Below the pieces are notes generated by a model. The model ran no database searches, was not told the origin of the DNA, and worked only from the letters and a program-made list of their open reading frames with translations. Made by a program: the position numbers and the translations under genes. Positions 9,566-20,030 of a stretch of 22,592 nt of DNA are shown in pieces. How positions within the stretch are numbered: position 1 is the stretch's first letter; every line of letters begins with the position of its first letter. The DNA comes from Candolleomyces eurysporus. Its lineage: Eukaryota > Basidiomycota > Agaricomycetes > Agaricales > Psathyrellaceae. Location of the stretch: positions 1 to 22,592 of the forward strand of contig JANBPK010000312.1 in assembly GCA_027579435.1 (NCBI GenBank), written 5' to 3'.

Positions 9566-11195
9566 ATGGCAGATTCTCAGCAATGGTACACATACTTTTT
9601 CGGGAAGCAGTTATCAGATGTATGTCCCTGCTGTGGCCCAAAGTGCCTGACTCGATGCTAACGAACATATTCGAAGAAAATGACTTGTAGGTGCTTCACT
9701 CGGAAGGTTGTCCGATGCGGTGCTCTCGCGACTCACCCAAAGTATCTTGAATAGTTTCCTCCGATGTCGCTTATGTGAGTTTATCCTCAGATCGAGAAAA
9801 TGATGCTTCTAACAGATTATCTGGATATTAGGTGTACCACTATTTGACTACTCTCGACGATGAGGTCAACATAATTTGGAAAGAGAAATGGAGAGCTGGG
9901 AAGATCTTATTTCTAGTGACGAGGTATGCGATGATCGCATCCGTAGCGTTTGATATTCTCCGTACGTCATTGCCCTTCTCCGGAGATGGAAGGCTAAGCC
10001 CCGCAATGTTAATGCAGGGGATCGACCACTGTATATAACCCTCCCGTTGAAAGTAGGCTAAGCTGCATTCATTCATGTCAGTACTTGCATCTCTGATACC
10101 CGCCTCTAGGCCTGTAAAGCATCTATAATTCTGTATAACCGTACGTCAGCTCAAATAACATTTCCAGGTGGAAAACCTAACCTAACTCTCCTAGTATTGC
10201 CTTTCATATCTACTACTGCTGCCAATGGTGAATCACGCCGTCTTTTCTAACGCGAGGATGTGTCCGGCTGATTACGAGGGAACTATTCTCAGCGTCCCTC
10301 TGGCTTTGCCTCTATGCCCTTCTTGGTGCCAAGAGGAAGTACCTAATGTCCCTCATAGTCATCTTTGCAGTAAGTTCAGAAATGTGTTCAACTCTCTCGG
10401 GCTGTTCGTTCACGCTACGAAACCAGGGCTTTGCTATATCTTGCCTCACGCTCATGCTAAAGGAACTGAACGCTTGGACAGGTATGTGCATCATCCTACA
10501 AATTTCAGATCTATTCACAGGTGGATTCGTCACTATGAGCTCAGCCGTTCGACCTATCGATTTCCTACAAAATCTTGGTTACACGTGTGCGTACAGTGGG
10601 ACAGGGGTAAAGGGAAAGGTAGCTGTCGCTACCATGGCCTATGTTCGCCTCGCGTGGGCAGCTGGTGAGTGGCAAGTCTTTTGCGTGGTCCTAGTGCGTG
10701 GTGGTGCCAACAACTTCAATAACACGCTCGCTCGCTCAGTGAGCGCACTAATGGGACTTACGACCCTGCTCGTACGATACAGAAAGCAAAGTAACACCTT
10801 AATCAACATTATTCGGCGAGAGGGTGGTATATACTACTTGACCGTCATCAGTGCGTACCGTTCTTCGTTCTAATTGTGCAATCGTCAACCGGCTCAACCT
10901 TTCCACAACCCTGATCATCAGCGATTACTCTCGCTGATGCGATCACTAAGACCCCCGCAACGTTTAAGAAGACCCACGGGATCATAGCCGTGTAGGTATT
11001 ATCTTGCGGCTGTTCTCTGCTCTTCGCTGATCCTCATCGACGTAAAGGTTAAGCCGACTTTCGGGACCAATATTATCCAATCGACTGCTCCTACACATGA
11101 GGACCATTGACGACGATCCAGCGCAGACAGTGGTCTCCGCCATCCTGTTCAACCCCCCAGTTGCTTCAGAGGAGACTCAATCTGATAAGGACTGA
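9566..11195 (+). CDS. DUF6533 multi-pass membrane protein, copy B (12 exons)
   Basis: Exons: 9566-9632, 9755-9774, 9832-9961, 10018-10052, 10110-10140, 10195-10227, 10293-10369, 10427-10481, 10521-10664, 10740-10850, 10922-10991, 11048-11195. Every exon has the same length as in copy A, and the 306-residue frame is free of stops. The product starts MADSQQWYTYFFGKQLSD, carries the DUF6533 core (VYHYLTTLDDEVNIIW, GKILFLVTRYAMI), the same hydrophobic spans, and the end LSRLSGPILSNRLLLHMRT followed by a short acidic tail ending SDKD. Differences from A are mostly conservative, as expected for functional paralogues. As in A, the donor phase of exon 1 is odd and the intron after exon 7 is open in frame. 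Intron 8 is only 39 nt. Function is unknown; it is presumably in a cell or organelle membrane. Confidence 0.87.
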
Positions 11196-12135
11196 AGCTA
11201 GAACCAATCCGCCGCGTATGGGTTATGCTACCATGAGAACTCAATTGTTGAGACTTGACGAATGGAAAATGTTATGACTATTCATGAAATCCAGAAGAGA
11301 ACGCGCGAAGTATTTCGCTTCCTCGATCGTGATATTCAGAATGCTACTGACTCCCGATCAACTGGCTTAAACACAGCTGTCGTCGTTGGATCTCTATCCA
11401 ATCGATTGGTATTTGTTCCTCCTGGCCATTTTCTAGGGCCTTTTATGCATCGATTTATTGTTTGAGAAAACGAAGGTCGAGGATGAGGAGGTGAAATTGT
11501 AGGGCTGTTGTATGAGGTCATCCGAGAAGAGAGGAACTGGATGAAAAGAGGAAGACAAATGAGGAGCACGACGCTTAGCGTGAAAATGAATCAAGGATGT
11601 GAATGGCTCACGCAACGTTCAACGGGGGTCGGATGTTCCTTGTATCTTTTGTCGACTCGTGTTATCTGTCCGGGCCCCCGTCATTCCCACATCCCTGTCT
11701 CCAGTGATTCCGTTTCGTCTTTAGTCGTCTCCCAGATATCTCTCATTTGCCTTTCTCTGTCTCCCGTTTTCTCTTTTCGCTGTCTCTTTAAATCTCTCTT
11801 TATCTTTCCATCTCTAGTTCTCATACTGACTCTTTTTTTCTCTACACAGTTTAACACCAACAGAGGCTCCATCCCCATCTCCCTGGCTGCACATGTATCC
11901 GCCAACTTGAAGTTGCAACAGGTCTTTCGGTCGCGCTGCAGACTAGACGGATGTTTGTGACGAGTGTGGTATATATGTGGGGCTTGAGATGTGCGATGTT
12001 TGTTGGTGAGTGGTAATAACGTACCTAGTCAATGATGGAGAGGAGAGCTTGTCTATTTGTCGTACTGGCTCAATTAACTTTTTCTGGTTCAGATGGGCGA
12101 TGTTTGATTTCAGACTAGTGGCAGCGGAACTACCC
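11196..12135. other. Downstream flank of copy B, non-coding
   Basis: Homologous to the flanks of A and C, with no conserved frame. Pyrimidine-rich tracts at about 11690-11850 end in CTCTACACAG, as in unit A. The frame that follows (to 11960) has no recognisable domain and does not line up with A. Confidence 0.45.
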
Positions 12136-12435
12136 CACCCCTTGCAGGCTGATTGATGAGCCAAATGAGAGGTTCGTTGTGAACTTTGGCATAGTCAGGG
12201 CTCATGATACGAATGTAATGGCTGAAAACAAATTTTGTCCCGCTTTCAACAAATGTAAGTACTGTCGTCCTGAAGCACGCAGGGGAGGTGGAGCTTAGAC
12301 GCTGGCACGTTGCGCCGGGTTTTGAAGTATTGGACGCTAATGGAAACCTATTTTGCGGCTACGTACAGCAAAGATGAAAGCCCGAGGAATAATAACTGAC
12401 TAACACGAGTATTAGTCTGCGGCAGAGGTTATGCA

Positions 12436-12454
12436 GATTAGATTAGATTAGATT
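12436..12454 (+). repeat. Short GATTA microsatellite
   Basis: Nearly four copies of GATTA in the far-upstream region of copy C. It is absent at the matching place in unit A. Confidence 0.7.
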
Positions 12455-12723
12455 GTGGCGATGCTCTGCATGCAGTTGATGCATTCTCTCCTCTACGGTA
12501 GGCCACCCTTCCCGGATAGGTACCAGACCTAGAGGAAGTTTATGTAGTCCCTCCTGTCCTTTCCATTGGTAGATTTCCTGGCGTGTTGCTCATGCAATGC
12601 GTCACGGAAAGCGCCAGGGGGAGAGCGCTCAGGTTTTGTTCCTAATCGGGCAATTATGCACCTGTTCTCGCAGCGTCCTTGAACCTGGACACGCGCGTGT
12701 CCAGGGAAAATCGATCGGCGCTC

Positions 12724-12739
12724 AGGATTGTCTGATCCT
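12724..12739 (+). promoter_or_regulatory. Conserved upstream element of copy C (inverted repeat)
   Basis: AGGATTGTCTGATCCT lies 328 nt before the ATG and is identical to the element of copy A. Confidence 0.4.
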
Positions 12740-12918
12740 CGGGAGAAGCGGATTCACGGCGAAGATCACGCGCATAGATACAATACCCACATGTCATCTC
12801 GCTATTGAGTCTCGGCTTTCCTGGGACGTCGCCCAACCGGGAGAGGATGGGAATCCCGAGACTACCACGATGGTAACGTTTCAGCTATTCTCCTGTGCGA
12901 AATGAAATTTCGCAGGCA

Positions 12919-12926
12919 TATATAAA
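12919..12926 (+). promoter_or_regulatory. TATA box of DUF6533 copy C
   Basis: TATATAAA lies about 131 nt upstream of the ATG at 13052, in the promoter block shared with A and B. Confidence 0.65.
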
Positions 12927-13051
12927 GGACGGCGCTGAATTGGCGCTCAAGGCATCTTCCAACCCAGAGACATCTCCTACACGCCGTTCACTCCCAATCG
13001 ATTCCGTGTACTATTGTAGTATTCCGCACCTTTGGAGGGTCACCAATCATC

Positions 13052-14724
13052 ATGGCAGATTCTCAGAAATGGTACAAATACTTTCTTGGGAAGCAGTTAG
13101 CGGAGGTACGCCGCCGCCGCCGTAGCTTGAAGTACACGATTCGATAGTAACAGTCACATCCTTTTTGAAGAAAGTGGGCTGTACGTGATATACTCAGCAG
13201 GTTCTTTCCGAAGGAATGCTTTCTCGGCTCACCAAATGTATTGTGAACAGTGTCCTTCGATACCGCCTATGTGAAGATTATCCTTATCGAGCAGATTGAG
13301 AAAGTGATCGTTCTAACGGACTGTCTGTATATCAGGTGTACCATTACTTGACCACTCTCGACGATGAGGTCAACATAATCTGGAAAGAGAAATGGGGAAC
13401 TGGGAAAATCCTATTTCTAGTGACGAGGTATGCGATGCTTGGATCTATATCGTTTGATGTTCTCCGTACGTGATTTCCCTTCTCCGAAAATCAGAGGCTT
13501 ACCCCCGTTACGTTAACACAGGGGACCGACCACTTTACATAGCCCTCCCGCTGGACGTAGGCTAGCTCTTCTTTGTTCATGTCAGCGCTTCTATGTCTGA
13601 TACTTGCCTCCAGGTCTGTAAAGCATCTCTGATTCTGTTTAACCGTACGTCCGCTCAGGCCATCTCGGATAACTTTGCCAGGTGGAGGCCCTAAAATCAC
13701 TCTCCTAGTATTGCCTTTCATATCTATATGTGCGGCCAATGGTGAGCCACACCGTCTCTTCTAACACAGGACAAGTCTGGCTGACTATGAGACATCTATT
13801 CTCAGCGTCTCTCTGGCTTTGCCTTTACGCCCTCCTCGGTGCCAAGAGGAGATATCTCATAGTCCTCATGGTCATCTTTGCAGTAAGTTAGGTGATGTGT
13901 ACAGCCCTCAAGCTGTTCACTCATGCTACGAGATCAGGGGTTTGCTATATCTTGCCTTGCGCTTATGTTGATAGAACTGAAATCGTGGCAAGGTACGTGT
14001 ACCACCCTCCAAGAATCCAGTTCTATTCACAGTTCAACTCCTTGCTACGAGTATAGCCGTTCGAGCTATCGATTTTATGCAAAAACTTGGTTACACGTGT
14101 GCGTACACTGCAACAAGGGTACAGGCACAGGCAGCTGTTGCTGTTGTGGCCTATATTAGGCTTGCGTGGGCAGCTTGTGAGTGGCAACTCTTCGTATATC
14201 AGTCGGATATGGGGTGGTGCAAACAGCTGATTTCAAGCACTCGTTCGTTCCCACAGTGAGCGCAATAATGGGACTCACAACTCTGCTCGTACGGTACCGA
14301 AAGCAAAGTAACAGTTTAATTAACATTATCCGGCGAGACGGTGGTATATACTACTTGACGGTCATCAGTGCGTACCGCCCTTCGCTATACTTGTATAATC
14401 ATGAATTGGCTCAACCTTCCCACAACCCTGAACGCCATACCTATTATCAGCAATGGCTCTCGCTGATACGATCACCAAGACTCCAACAACGGTCAAGCAG
14501 ACCCACGGGATCATAGCTACGTAGGTATTATGCTGCAGTTGTTCTCTCGTCTTTGCTGATGCTCATCGACGTTAAGGTTAAGCCGACTTTCGACAACAAT
14601 TTTATCCAATCGACTACTGCTACACATGAGGACCATTGACGACGATCCAGCGCAGACAGCGGTTTCCGCCATCTTGTTCAATCCAACAGTTGCTTCAGAG
14701 GAGGCCCCATCTGATAAGGACTGA
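13052..14724 (+). CDS. DUF6533 multi-pass membrane protein, copy C (12 exons)
   Basis: Exons: 13052-13121, 13251-13270, 13336-13465, 13522-13556, 13614-13644, 13709-13741, 13806-13882, 13938-13992, 14033-14176, 14257-14367, 14451-14520, 14577-14724. These give 307 residues without stops. The product starts MADSQKWYKYFLGKQLAE; the DUF6533 core, the hydrophobic spans and the end LSRLSTTILSNRLLLHMRT follow as in A and B. Exon 1 is 3 nt longer than in A and B (a CGCC-type repeat at 13106-13121), a frame-keeping change that supports translation past the first GT. The intron after exon 7 contains TAG in frame, so here it must be removed. The loop before LGYTCAY differs most from the other copies (VQLLATSIAV). 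Function is unknown; it is a paralogue of the two genes upstream. Confidence 0.87.
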
Positions 14725-15255
14725 AGCTGGAACCATCCCGCCGCGTATGGTTCATGCTACCGCGGAAAACTCAACTGTTGAAACCTTTCGATTGGAAAAT
14801 ATCACGATTATTTATGAATCCAGAAGAGAATGCATGAAGTGTGTCGTTTCCTTGATTGTGATATCCAGAAGGGCAAGCAGAATGACTCGTACTGGCTCCC
14901 AATCAACTGGCTCAAACACGGTTTCCGTCACCGAATCTCTATCCAAGCGATTGTTATTTGTTCCTCCTGGCCATTTCCTAGGCTCTTCATGCATGGATCC
15001 ATTGTCCGAGAAAACGAAAGTCGAGGGCGAGGGGGTGAGGCTGTAGGGTTGCTGTATTTATTCATCCGCGGAGAGAGAGGAGGGAGGAGAGGAGGGAGGA
15101 AAATGGCATTGGAAAGATAGGTAAGACCCTCAGCGTGAGAATAAATCAAGGATGTGAATCGCTCACGCAATGTCCGCTGTCCCATAACATTGAGGGATCA
15201 CAATTGCTGATCTGCCTGTTTAAGCGTTCGAGTTCTATCTTTTGTCGACTCCTGT
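14725..15255. other. Downstream flank of copy C, non-coding
   Basis: 3' flank homologous to those of A and B. A purine-rich GAGAGAGGAGGGAGGAGAGG stretch lies at about 15072-15091. No conserved frame. Confidence 0.45.
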
Positions 15256-15274
15256 GGTCTGTTTCTCGCCCCCG

Positions 15275-15391
15275 TCACTCCGTTGCGTCTCCCGACCCAG
15301 AGACTATGTGTTTACCGTTAGGTGAGATCGCTACAGAATGCATCGGGCCTTTGTGCCCTCTAAACTCGAATGGACAGTTTACATCTGCCAT
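15275..15391 (-). pseudogene. WD40 blade remnant at the right end of unit C
   Basis: On the minus strand a 38-codon frame contains FRGHKGPMHSVAISPNGK then HIVSGSGDAT, most of one WD40 blade, and then hits TGA (15275-15277) where the IRIWD segment would follow. It is the only blade visible here. It points the same way as the relic at 8455-9045. It starts right where homology of unit C ends, so it is probably a broken end of another NACHT-WD40-like gene. The sequence upstream of it on the minus strand (to about 15603) has an open frame with no recognisable domain. Confidence 0.75.
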
Positions 15392-15596
15392 GTATGAACT
15401 TGGTCAATCTCATCACTCGGTGAACCAATCTCTGTTCGTTTACCCCTGATGAATAGGCGCTGAAAATCCCGCGCCGCTTTCCGGTAGTCTGGAGTTTGAC
15501 ATGGAGACGCTGTGAACAACCTGGTGGACAGGGAGAAAATTGATGGGGCTCTGAAGCAGACTGCTTTAGACAATACTTTTACAGTCATACTCGCCT

Positions 15597-16025
15597 GTGA
15601 CAAACGTCCAACTGATTCATCCTCGTTCCGTTCCAGGGACGGCCCCGCAGGTGTGGTATGACGAAGTAATTGAAACGCTTCGAACGTGGGACGCGAGAGC
15701 GCCAGGGCTACGGTTGAGCGTTAGATATCAACTCCTATGCACCATGATTGATAATTTTCAACGGAATTCAAGCGGTCTCAGGCTAGAGAAATGGAGTTCG
15801 GTCGCCGACCTTCTAAGTAGCGAGTCATCTGTAGCTTTGAGGCGTTTCTGGAAACTTGGTTCTGATTACGCAATTCCCGCCAAAAAGAGCCCTTTGGGTG
15901 GCCCTGGCAAGCCTCAGGTCGGGCCCTGGGGCGTACTGGGACGTTGTCTCACCCAATATAAACGAGCAATGGACCTTCTGATCCCTGTGAATCTTTCTCC
16001 CAGACCAAAGGTGAGGCCTGTGTGA
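15597..16025 (+). CDS. Hypothetical open frame, unrecognised
   Basis: A 142-codon open frame without an ATG at its beginning; the first in-frame ATG is internal, about 50 codons in, in LLCTMIDNF. The product is mixed hydrophilic with a WSSVADLLSSESSVALRRFW segment and a Gly/Pro-rich SPLGGPGKPQVGPWGVLG segment, which reads like real protein. I recognise no family. It could be an internal exon or a gene relic. The TGA at 16023-16025 follows KVRPV; an intron donor could lie near AAAGGTGAGG at 16009-16018, just before it, so the frame may continue in another exon. Confidence 0.3.
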   Translation: MTNVQLIHPRSVPGTAPQVWYDEVIETLRTWDARAPGLRLSVRYQLLCTMIDNFQRNSSGLRLEKWSSVADLLSSESSVALRRFWKLGSDYAIPAKKSPLGGPGKPQVGPWGVLGRCLTQYKRAMDLLIPVNLSPRPKVRPV

Positions 16026-17093
16026 CAAGTGTGAGCGACATTGGAGGATTGGGTTGAGAAAAAATCATTCACCTCCTAGTCATAGTGTTGATTCCCTCCT
16101 CCCTTCTTGCTGAAGTGAGCCGCTGAAAAGGCAGAAGCTCGAAAGAGTGGCACCGTCCATTCAATGATTCCCGAATTTCAATTTGCCCGTTCGATGAGAC
16201 TTCTCGGGGAAACGGTTTGATTCGGAGACCAAGATTCGTCGCCTGAGATGCCACCCAACTTATGGGCGACCTGCCGCAATCCATGTGAGCATTGCTTGCG
16301 TTTCCACCACCACCACTATGAGCTGCATCAGCATCAAGGGTCAGAATCAGACGGTAAGTATATCGCGGGGAGCTTACATATCGGAATGCGTTCCGGGAAA
16401 CCAGACCTCCAATACCTGGGGGTGAACTCGGTCTCCATGATTCGCGTTACCCAACTTGACTTCTGTCATTCGATAGTGACGAACGGTGACATTCCGGTCA
16501 CACTTTTTGTGGCCATTAGACATTGTCGTCAATGCAGGTATTGGAGCGAGTGGCCGGGACAGCATTGACAATGGGACTCTTTGGCGCCGGTTCCTGTGGA
16601 TTAACATTAACAAACGGGTAGATGGTGAGCTGGTGTTTGGACACACTGTGGTCCTCTTTCAATGAAGACGCACCACTGTTGTTGCTTGGCTTCGAATTGT
16701 TACTTGGGAAAGCTCATCGGCACAGTGGTCGCATCCCTAGACTCAAGGGCTAAGGAGTCAGCGAGACGCTCTTCAGTGATGAGCCCATCCATGTCCTGCG
16801 TGCTCGGATCTGTCGACGAGGGGTGAAACGAGAGCGGTAAGTCGTCCACAGAGGGGCGGGCATTTCTTATCCACCCTTCACGTTTGGAGTTGTTTGTGTG
16901 TCTGACTGAATGCTATGCCGTATCTGCTGAGAGCTGGTAGGTGTCTTGGCGAACTCGTGTTAGAATAACTGAATGGCCGCCGATCAGGAGACAGTAGGGC
17001 GCTTAAGCTCTTGATAGAGAGAACTCACGATTTACATTCCAACTGTTCCGCTTTTTCGGCCTCTTCTCACAATTTTTTTTTTTTTGTCTATAG
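16026..17093. other. Region without a recognisable gene
   Basis: Short open frames exist on both strands (for example 16248-16568 plus, 16374-16646 minus), but neither has a known domain or clear splice context. A poly-T run of about 12 nt at about 17074-17086 precedes GTCTATAG, which resembles an intron end. Confidence 0.4.
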
Positions 17094-17332
17094 CCAGTGG
17101 TTTGGAGCAATGGAGCAGGAGAAAAGCAGAATTCGTGAGAACGCCGACCGAGATGCACGCTCTAGGAGTTTCAGTGCTCACCGATGTCCCCATATCTCCC
17201 TACCAGGAGCAGCAAACTTCCACCAATCCTCTCTTCGCACACCTTCCCAAATTCCGGATGGTACTCTCCACAAGCGGCAACCCATTAACTGGGCTGATAC
17301 AGTCGGCTCATTATTTCAAACACATTTCCTAA
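17094..17332 (+). CDS. Possible terminal exon of an unknown gene
   Basis: After a pyrimidine-rich tract ending in TCTATAG, a frame of about 79 codons runs to TAA (17330-17332). It encodes a protein-like sequence (SGLEQWSRRKAEFVRTPTEM ... LGVSVLTDVPISPYQ). I do not recognise a family and could not find a convincing upstream exon. It may be a relic. Confidence 0.25.
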
Positions 17333-17649
17333 GGCTTCTTTCGTTCCTAGCAACTGGCGCTCGCCGCTCCTGATAATCGCGCCGGGTCTTAGATGATTTG
17401 ATTGAACGGTCTGTAAATGACAACAGAACGAGGCTATGCGAGGGTCGTGGTCGAGAATGCGTCAACCTACTTAGAAAAGCAGAGCAAAAAAATCTCTCTG
17501 TCTGGTCGAACCCAGTTTTCACGCGTGACAGGCGTGTGTACTAACCGATATACTCCCACCTAGTCCTCCTAGTTGTCATCATCAGAGCTTTTACCGTGAC
17601 AGCAGAGTCGGGCCGTCTCGTTCTATGCCTTGCGTTCCTATGAAAAGGA

Positions 17650-18206
17650 TCATCTTGTGTGGCTTGAACGCAAGGTGGAACATGGCCGGGACTCTTTGCC
17701 TGGGCCAACTTTTATCCTAAATTTCGGTGGAATGTGGTGGTCAAGGTAAAACAACGGATCTTCCTCCTCCACCCTAGTGACGGTCGACTTTGGATTGGCC
17801 ACAGAACCCCGCTTTGTGGTCTCACTATCTCTGGGCACACCGGGACGCGATACATTCGAAGTCGATTTGCCTGCTTCGATGTCACCGTTATGCACACCGA
17901 TTGATAGCAGGCGTTGGTTGGTTGTCCTGCATCCGGTGCCGTCGTCCCAGTCCCGAGGAAGCAGAGCTTCAGAAGAGGAGTATAGAGAGCTCGGGCAATT
18001 TATACCCTCTCTACTCTTTCACGAAGGACGTGGTTATCCTAACATATCCATAAATCAAATTCAATCGAAGTCGAGGATACTCTTGGTGATAAGAAGGGCC
18101 CGGGGATTTGAGGGATATATATTTCAGCTTGGAGAGACACCTGAGGCAAATTTTCCTCCTCTTGAGCTCGACGATCGTCTTCAGGTACCCACATTCGAAC
18201 GACGCC
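17650..18206. other. Ambiguous coding signal on both strands upstream of the DUF1996 gene
   Basis: Two frames look mildly protein-like. One is plus strand 17750-18265 (contains VDFGLATEPRFVVSLSLGT; overlaps the DUF1996 start in another frame). The other is minus strand 17895-17650 (hydrophilic, contains DPLFYLDHHIPPKFRIKVG). They overlap each other, so at most one is real; I cannot decide and recognise neither. The right part must contain the DUF1996 promoter. Confidence 0.3.
18115..18121 (+). promoter_or_regulatory. TATA-like box of the DUF1996 gene
   Basis: TATATAT (within GGGATATATATTTCAG) lies 86-92 nt upstream of the ATG at 18207. A plausible core promoter by position and sequence only. 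Confidence 0.4.
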
Positions 18207-20030
18207 ATGCCATCAATTTGGCGCCTTCTTCTGACTCTCGCGTCGCTAACGCTGACTCTACTTGAGTTTACTGAGGCACTCATCCGGTTTCCTTGTAGCC
18301 AGTTGGTTACTGAGAGATTCGACCCGTGCGTCATTCGGTTCGATATCAACATGTCTTTGTATACTGAGCGATTGGATGGGCATGCTTTCTAGGTTGGTCA
18401 CTCCCGGCATTGTGTCCCCCCATCTTCATCAGATCGCTGGAGGAGTGCGTTATCTTGCTACTTTCCCTTTGACGTCATGTGCAATAGTTGCTAACAACTA
18501 TTCTCGACATTGTATGGCGTCAGAATGCGTGCGTTCCTCTCGGTTCTTTCCGACGTGCTAGATTTTGGTACTCACGAATGTGACTGTCGTCAACCCTCGA
18601 ATGCAGATTCAACCTAACAATGGATCCATCCCTCGACCTCCCAAATTTAGCCACTTGCACCACATGCCGATTCAAAGAGAACAAGTCGAACTATTGGACG
18701 GCAGTGATGTATTTCAAACATCCAAACGGGTCTTACATCCGAGTTCCCCAGATCGAGAACGTTGGAACGGGATTGCCGAATGGCGGGATGACTGTGTACT
18801 ACATTCAGCCTCCTACGAATGAGAAGGTCACCGCGTTTTCCAAGGTCCGTCCTTCCCTCGCAGTTTTTGACTGCGCCAAACACAGCGAATTACTGATGGG
18901 TATTACAATACAGGGATTCCGAATGATCACAGGCGACCCGTTCCGCCGTACTCGACCGACCGAAATCGACCCAACCCAGCCTGAAGCGTGGTCCCTCACT
19001 TTCAGGTGCTGGGAGAGCAAGGCTTTTAATGACCCGAGTAACATGTACCCGCCTGGTGGAGGCCCCTACGATACATTTGAGTTGCCAAAGAAGAAGTGTC
19101 CTGGGGGTATCAGGTCGAACACTTTTTTCCCATCGTGAGCTCATTCTTCATTTGTCATCCAAATCTGTCGACTAATGATTATTCGGTCATAGGTGTTGGG
19201 ATGGAAAGAACCTGGATAGTGTCGACCACCAAGTTAGTCTCGCTACCACTTTCATCGTTGGAAGGTTAAACTGGATAACTCACATTCAATCTTGCAGAGC
19301 CACGTCGCATTCATGCAAGGCGAAGTCAACCCTAACGCCGGTATTATCTTGATGAACGGAACCTGTCCCTCCACTCACCCCATTCGGATTCCGATGGTGT
19401 TTCTCGAGACGGTTTGGGACACACCGAGGTTCCATGATATCTGGCCTACGGATGGAAGCCAACCTCTGATTCTTAGTATGGGTGATCCGTGAGTTCCTCC
19501 ACTTATCTGAGGAGCTCCTTTATTGTTCCTCAAGAACGTTTTGAACTCACGCTGAAATCACTCCTTGCCGTCGCACATGTAGTACTGGATTTGGCCATCA
19601 CGGCGACTACCTTTTCGGATGGGAGGGAGACGCTCTCCAACGCGCCATGGATAACTGTCTAGATATCTTTGGGAGCCCGGAGACGTGTAGGAATCTGGGT
19701 GGCTTGACGCTCCAGACGGATGAAGAGATGAATGCGTGCACGAAGCAAGTTCAGGTGGATGAAGTTACCGAAGGTCAATGTGAGTCATGATCACTTGGTC
19801 TGCTGGGTGCCTCTGCTCTCTTTATGAGCATCCCTCCAACCCTGATGAGCGCTGACAACATACCTGCCAATATAGATTTGAAAGAACTGCCAGGGTGCAA
19901 CCCTATCCAGCATGGTCCCGAGCCCGCAACGATGGTCCCGGAGTGTGACGCAGTTTCCACCACGTTGCCTCTCCAGGTACCCACAGCAACTGCGATTCAA
20001 GTTGCTGTCACGCCAGCTCCCGTAGCATAA
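18207..20030 (+). CDS. Secreted DUF1996 protein, nine exons including a 5-nt microexon
   Basis: Exons: 18207-18325, 18393-18444, 18524-18528, 18607-18844, 18914-19134, 19193-19232, 19298-19488, 19583-19779, 19876-20030. Together 1218 nt, 405 residues, in frame to TAA. Residues 1 to about 24 form a signal peptide (MPSIWRLLLTLASLTLTLLE, then cleavage near TEA). The DUF1996 domain follows with its usual landmarks in order: VTPGIVSPHLHQIAGG (His50, His52), NAFNLTMDP, TCTTCRFKENKSNYWTAV, NGGMTVYYI, GFRMITGDP, CPGGIRSNTFFPSCWDGK, LDSVDHQSHVAF, GTCPSTHPIRIP, WPTDGSQPLILSMGDPTGFG, HGDYLFGWEGDALQRAM and a final LKELPGCNPIQ. A Pro/Thr/Val-rich tail ends it; no WSC domain or GPI-type hydrophobic end is seen. 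The family is common in fungal secretomes; its biochemical role is not established to my knowledge. The 69-nt intron after exon 4 is open in frame, so retention would insert 23 residues. Confidence 0.93.
18524..18528 (+). other. 5-nt microexon (AATGC) of the DUF1996 gene
   Basis: AATGC is preceded by GGCGTCAG (acceptor) and followed by GTGCGT (donor). Joined to GGA GGA upstream and A TTC AAC downstream, it encodes the N-A part of the conserved GGNAFN motif. Without it the phase of exons 2 and 4 does not match and the motif is lost. The flanking introns are 79 and 78 nt, the first with a GCTAAC branch point. Confidence 0.8.

Larger units (their letters stand above)
9113..12135 (+). repeat. Tandem unit B (DUF6533 gene with flanks)
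   Basis: This second direct repeat starts abruptly around TGCTCATGCAGGGCGTCAC (about 9117) just after the WD40 relic. It lacks the left flank shared by A and C. Its right flank follows A as far as about 12135, but it lacks the block around ATTGAGGGATCACAATTGCT that A (about 7280) and C (about 15190) share. Boundaries are by eye. Confidence 0.75.
12136..15255 (+). repeat. Tandem unit C (DUF6533 gene with flanks)
   Basis: Third direct repeat, immediately after unit B. The left flank matches A from about 12145. The right flank matches A and B to about 15255 (GGATGTGAATCGCTCACGCAA, then a block shared with A only). Homology then stops and a minus-strand WD40 remnant begins. The end is approximate. 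Confidence 0.75.

Noticed and set aside
10346..10873. Single plus-strand frame of 175 codons in copy B
   Set aside because: It is exons 7-10 of the DUF6533 gene read through three introns; comparison with A and C shows the introns clearly.
11508..11960. Plus-strand 150-codon frame downstream of copy B
   Set aside because: No homology of frame with the matching flank of A or C; it runs through pyrimidine-rich tracts.
14636..15046. Possible C-terminal extension of copy C beyond its stop
   Set aside because: The frame is offset from the gene and not kept in A or B, while all three copies end at an aligned TGA after an acidic tail.
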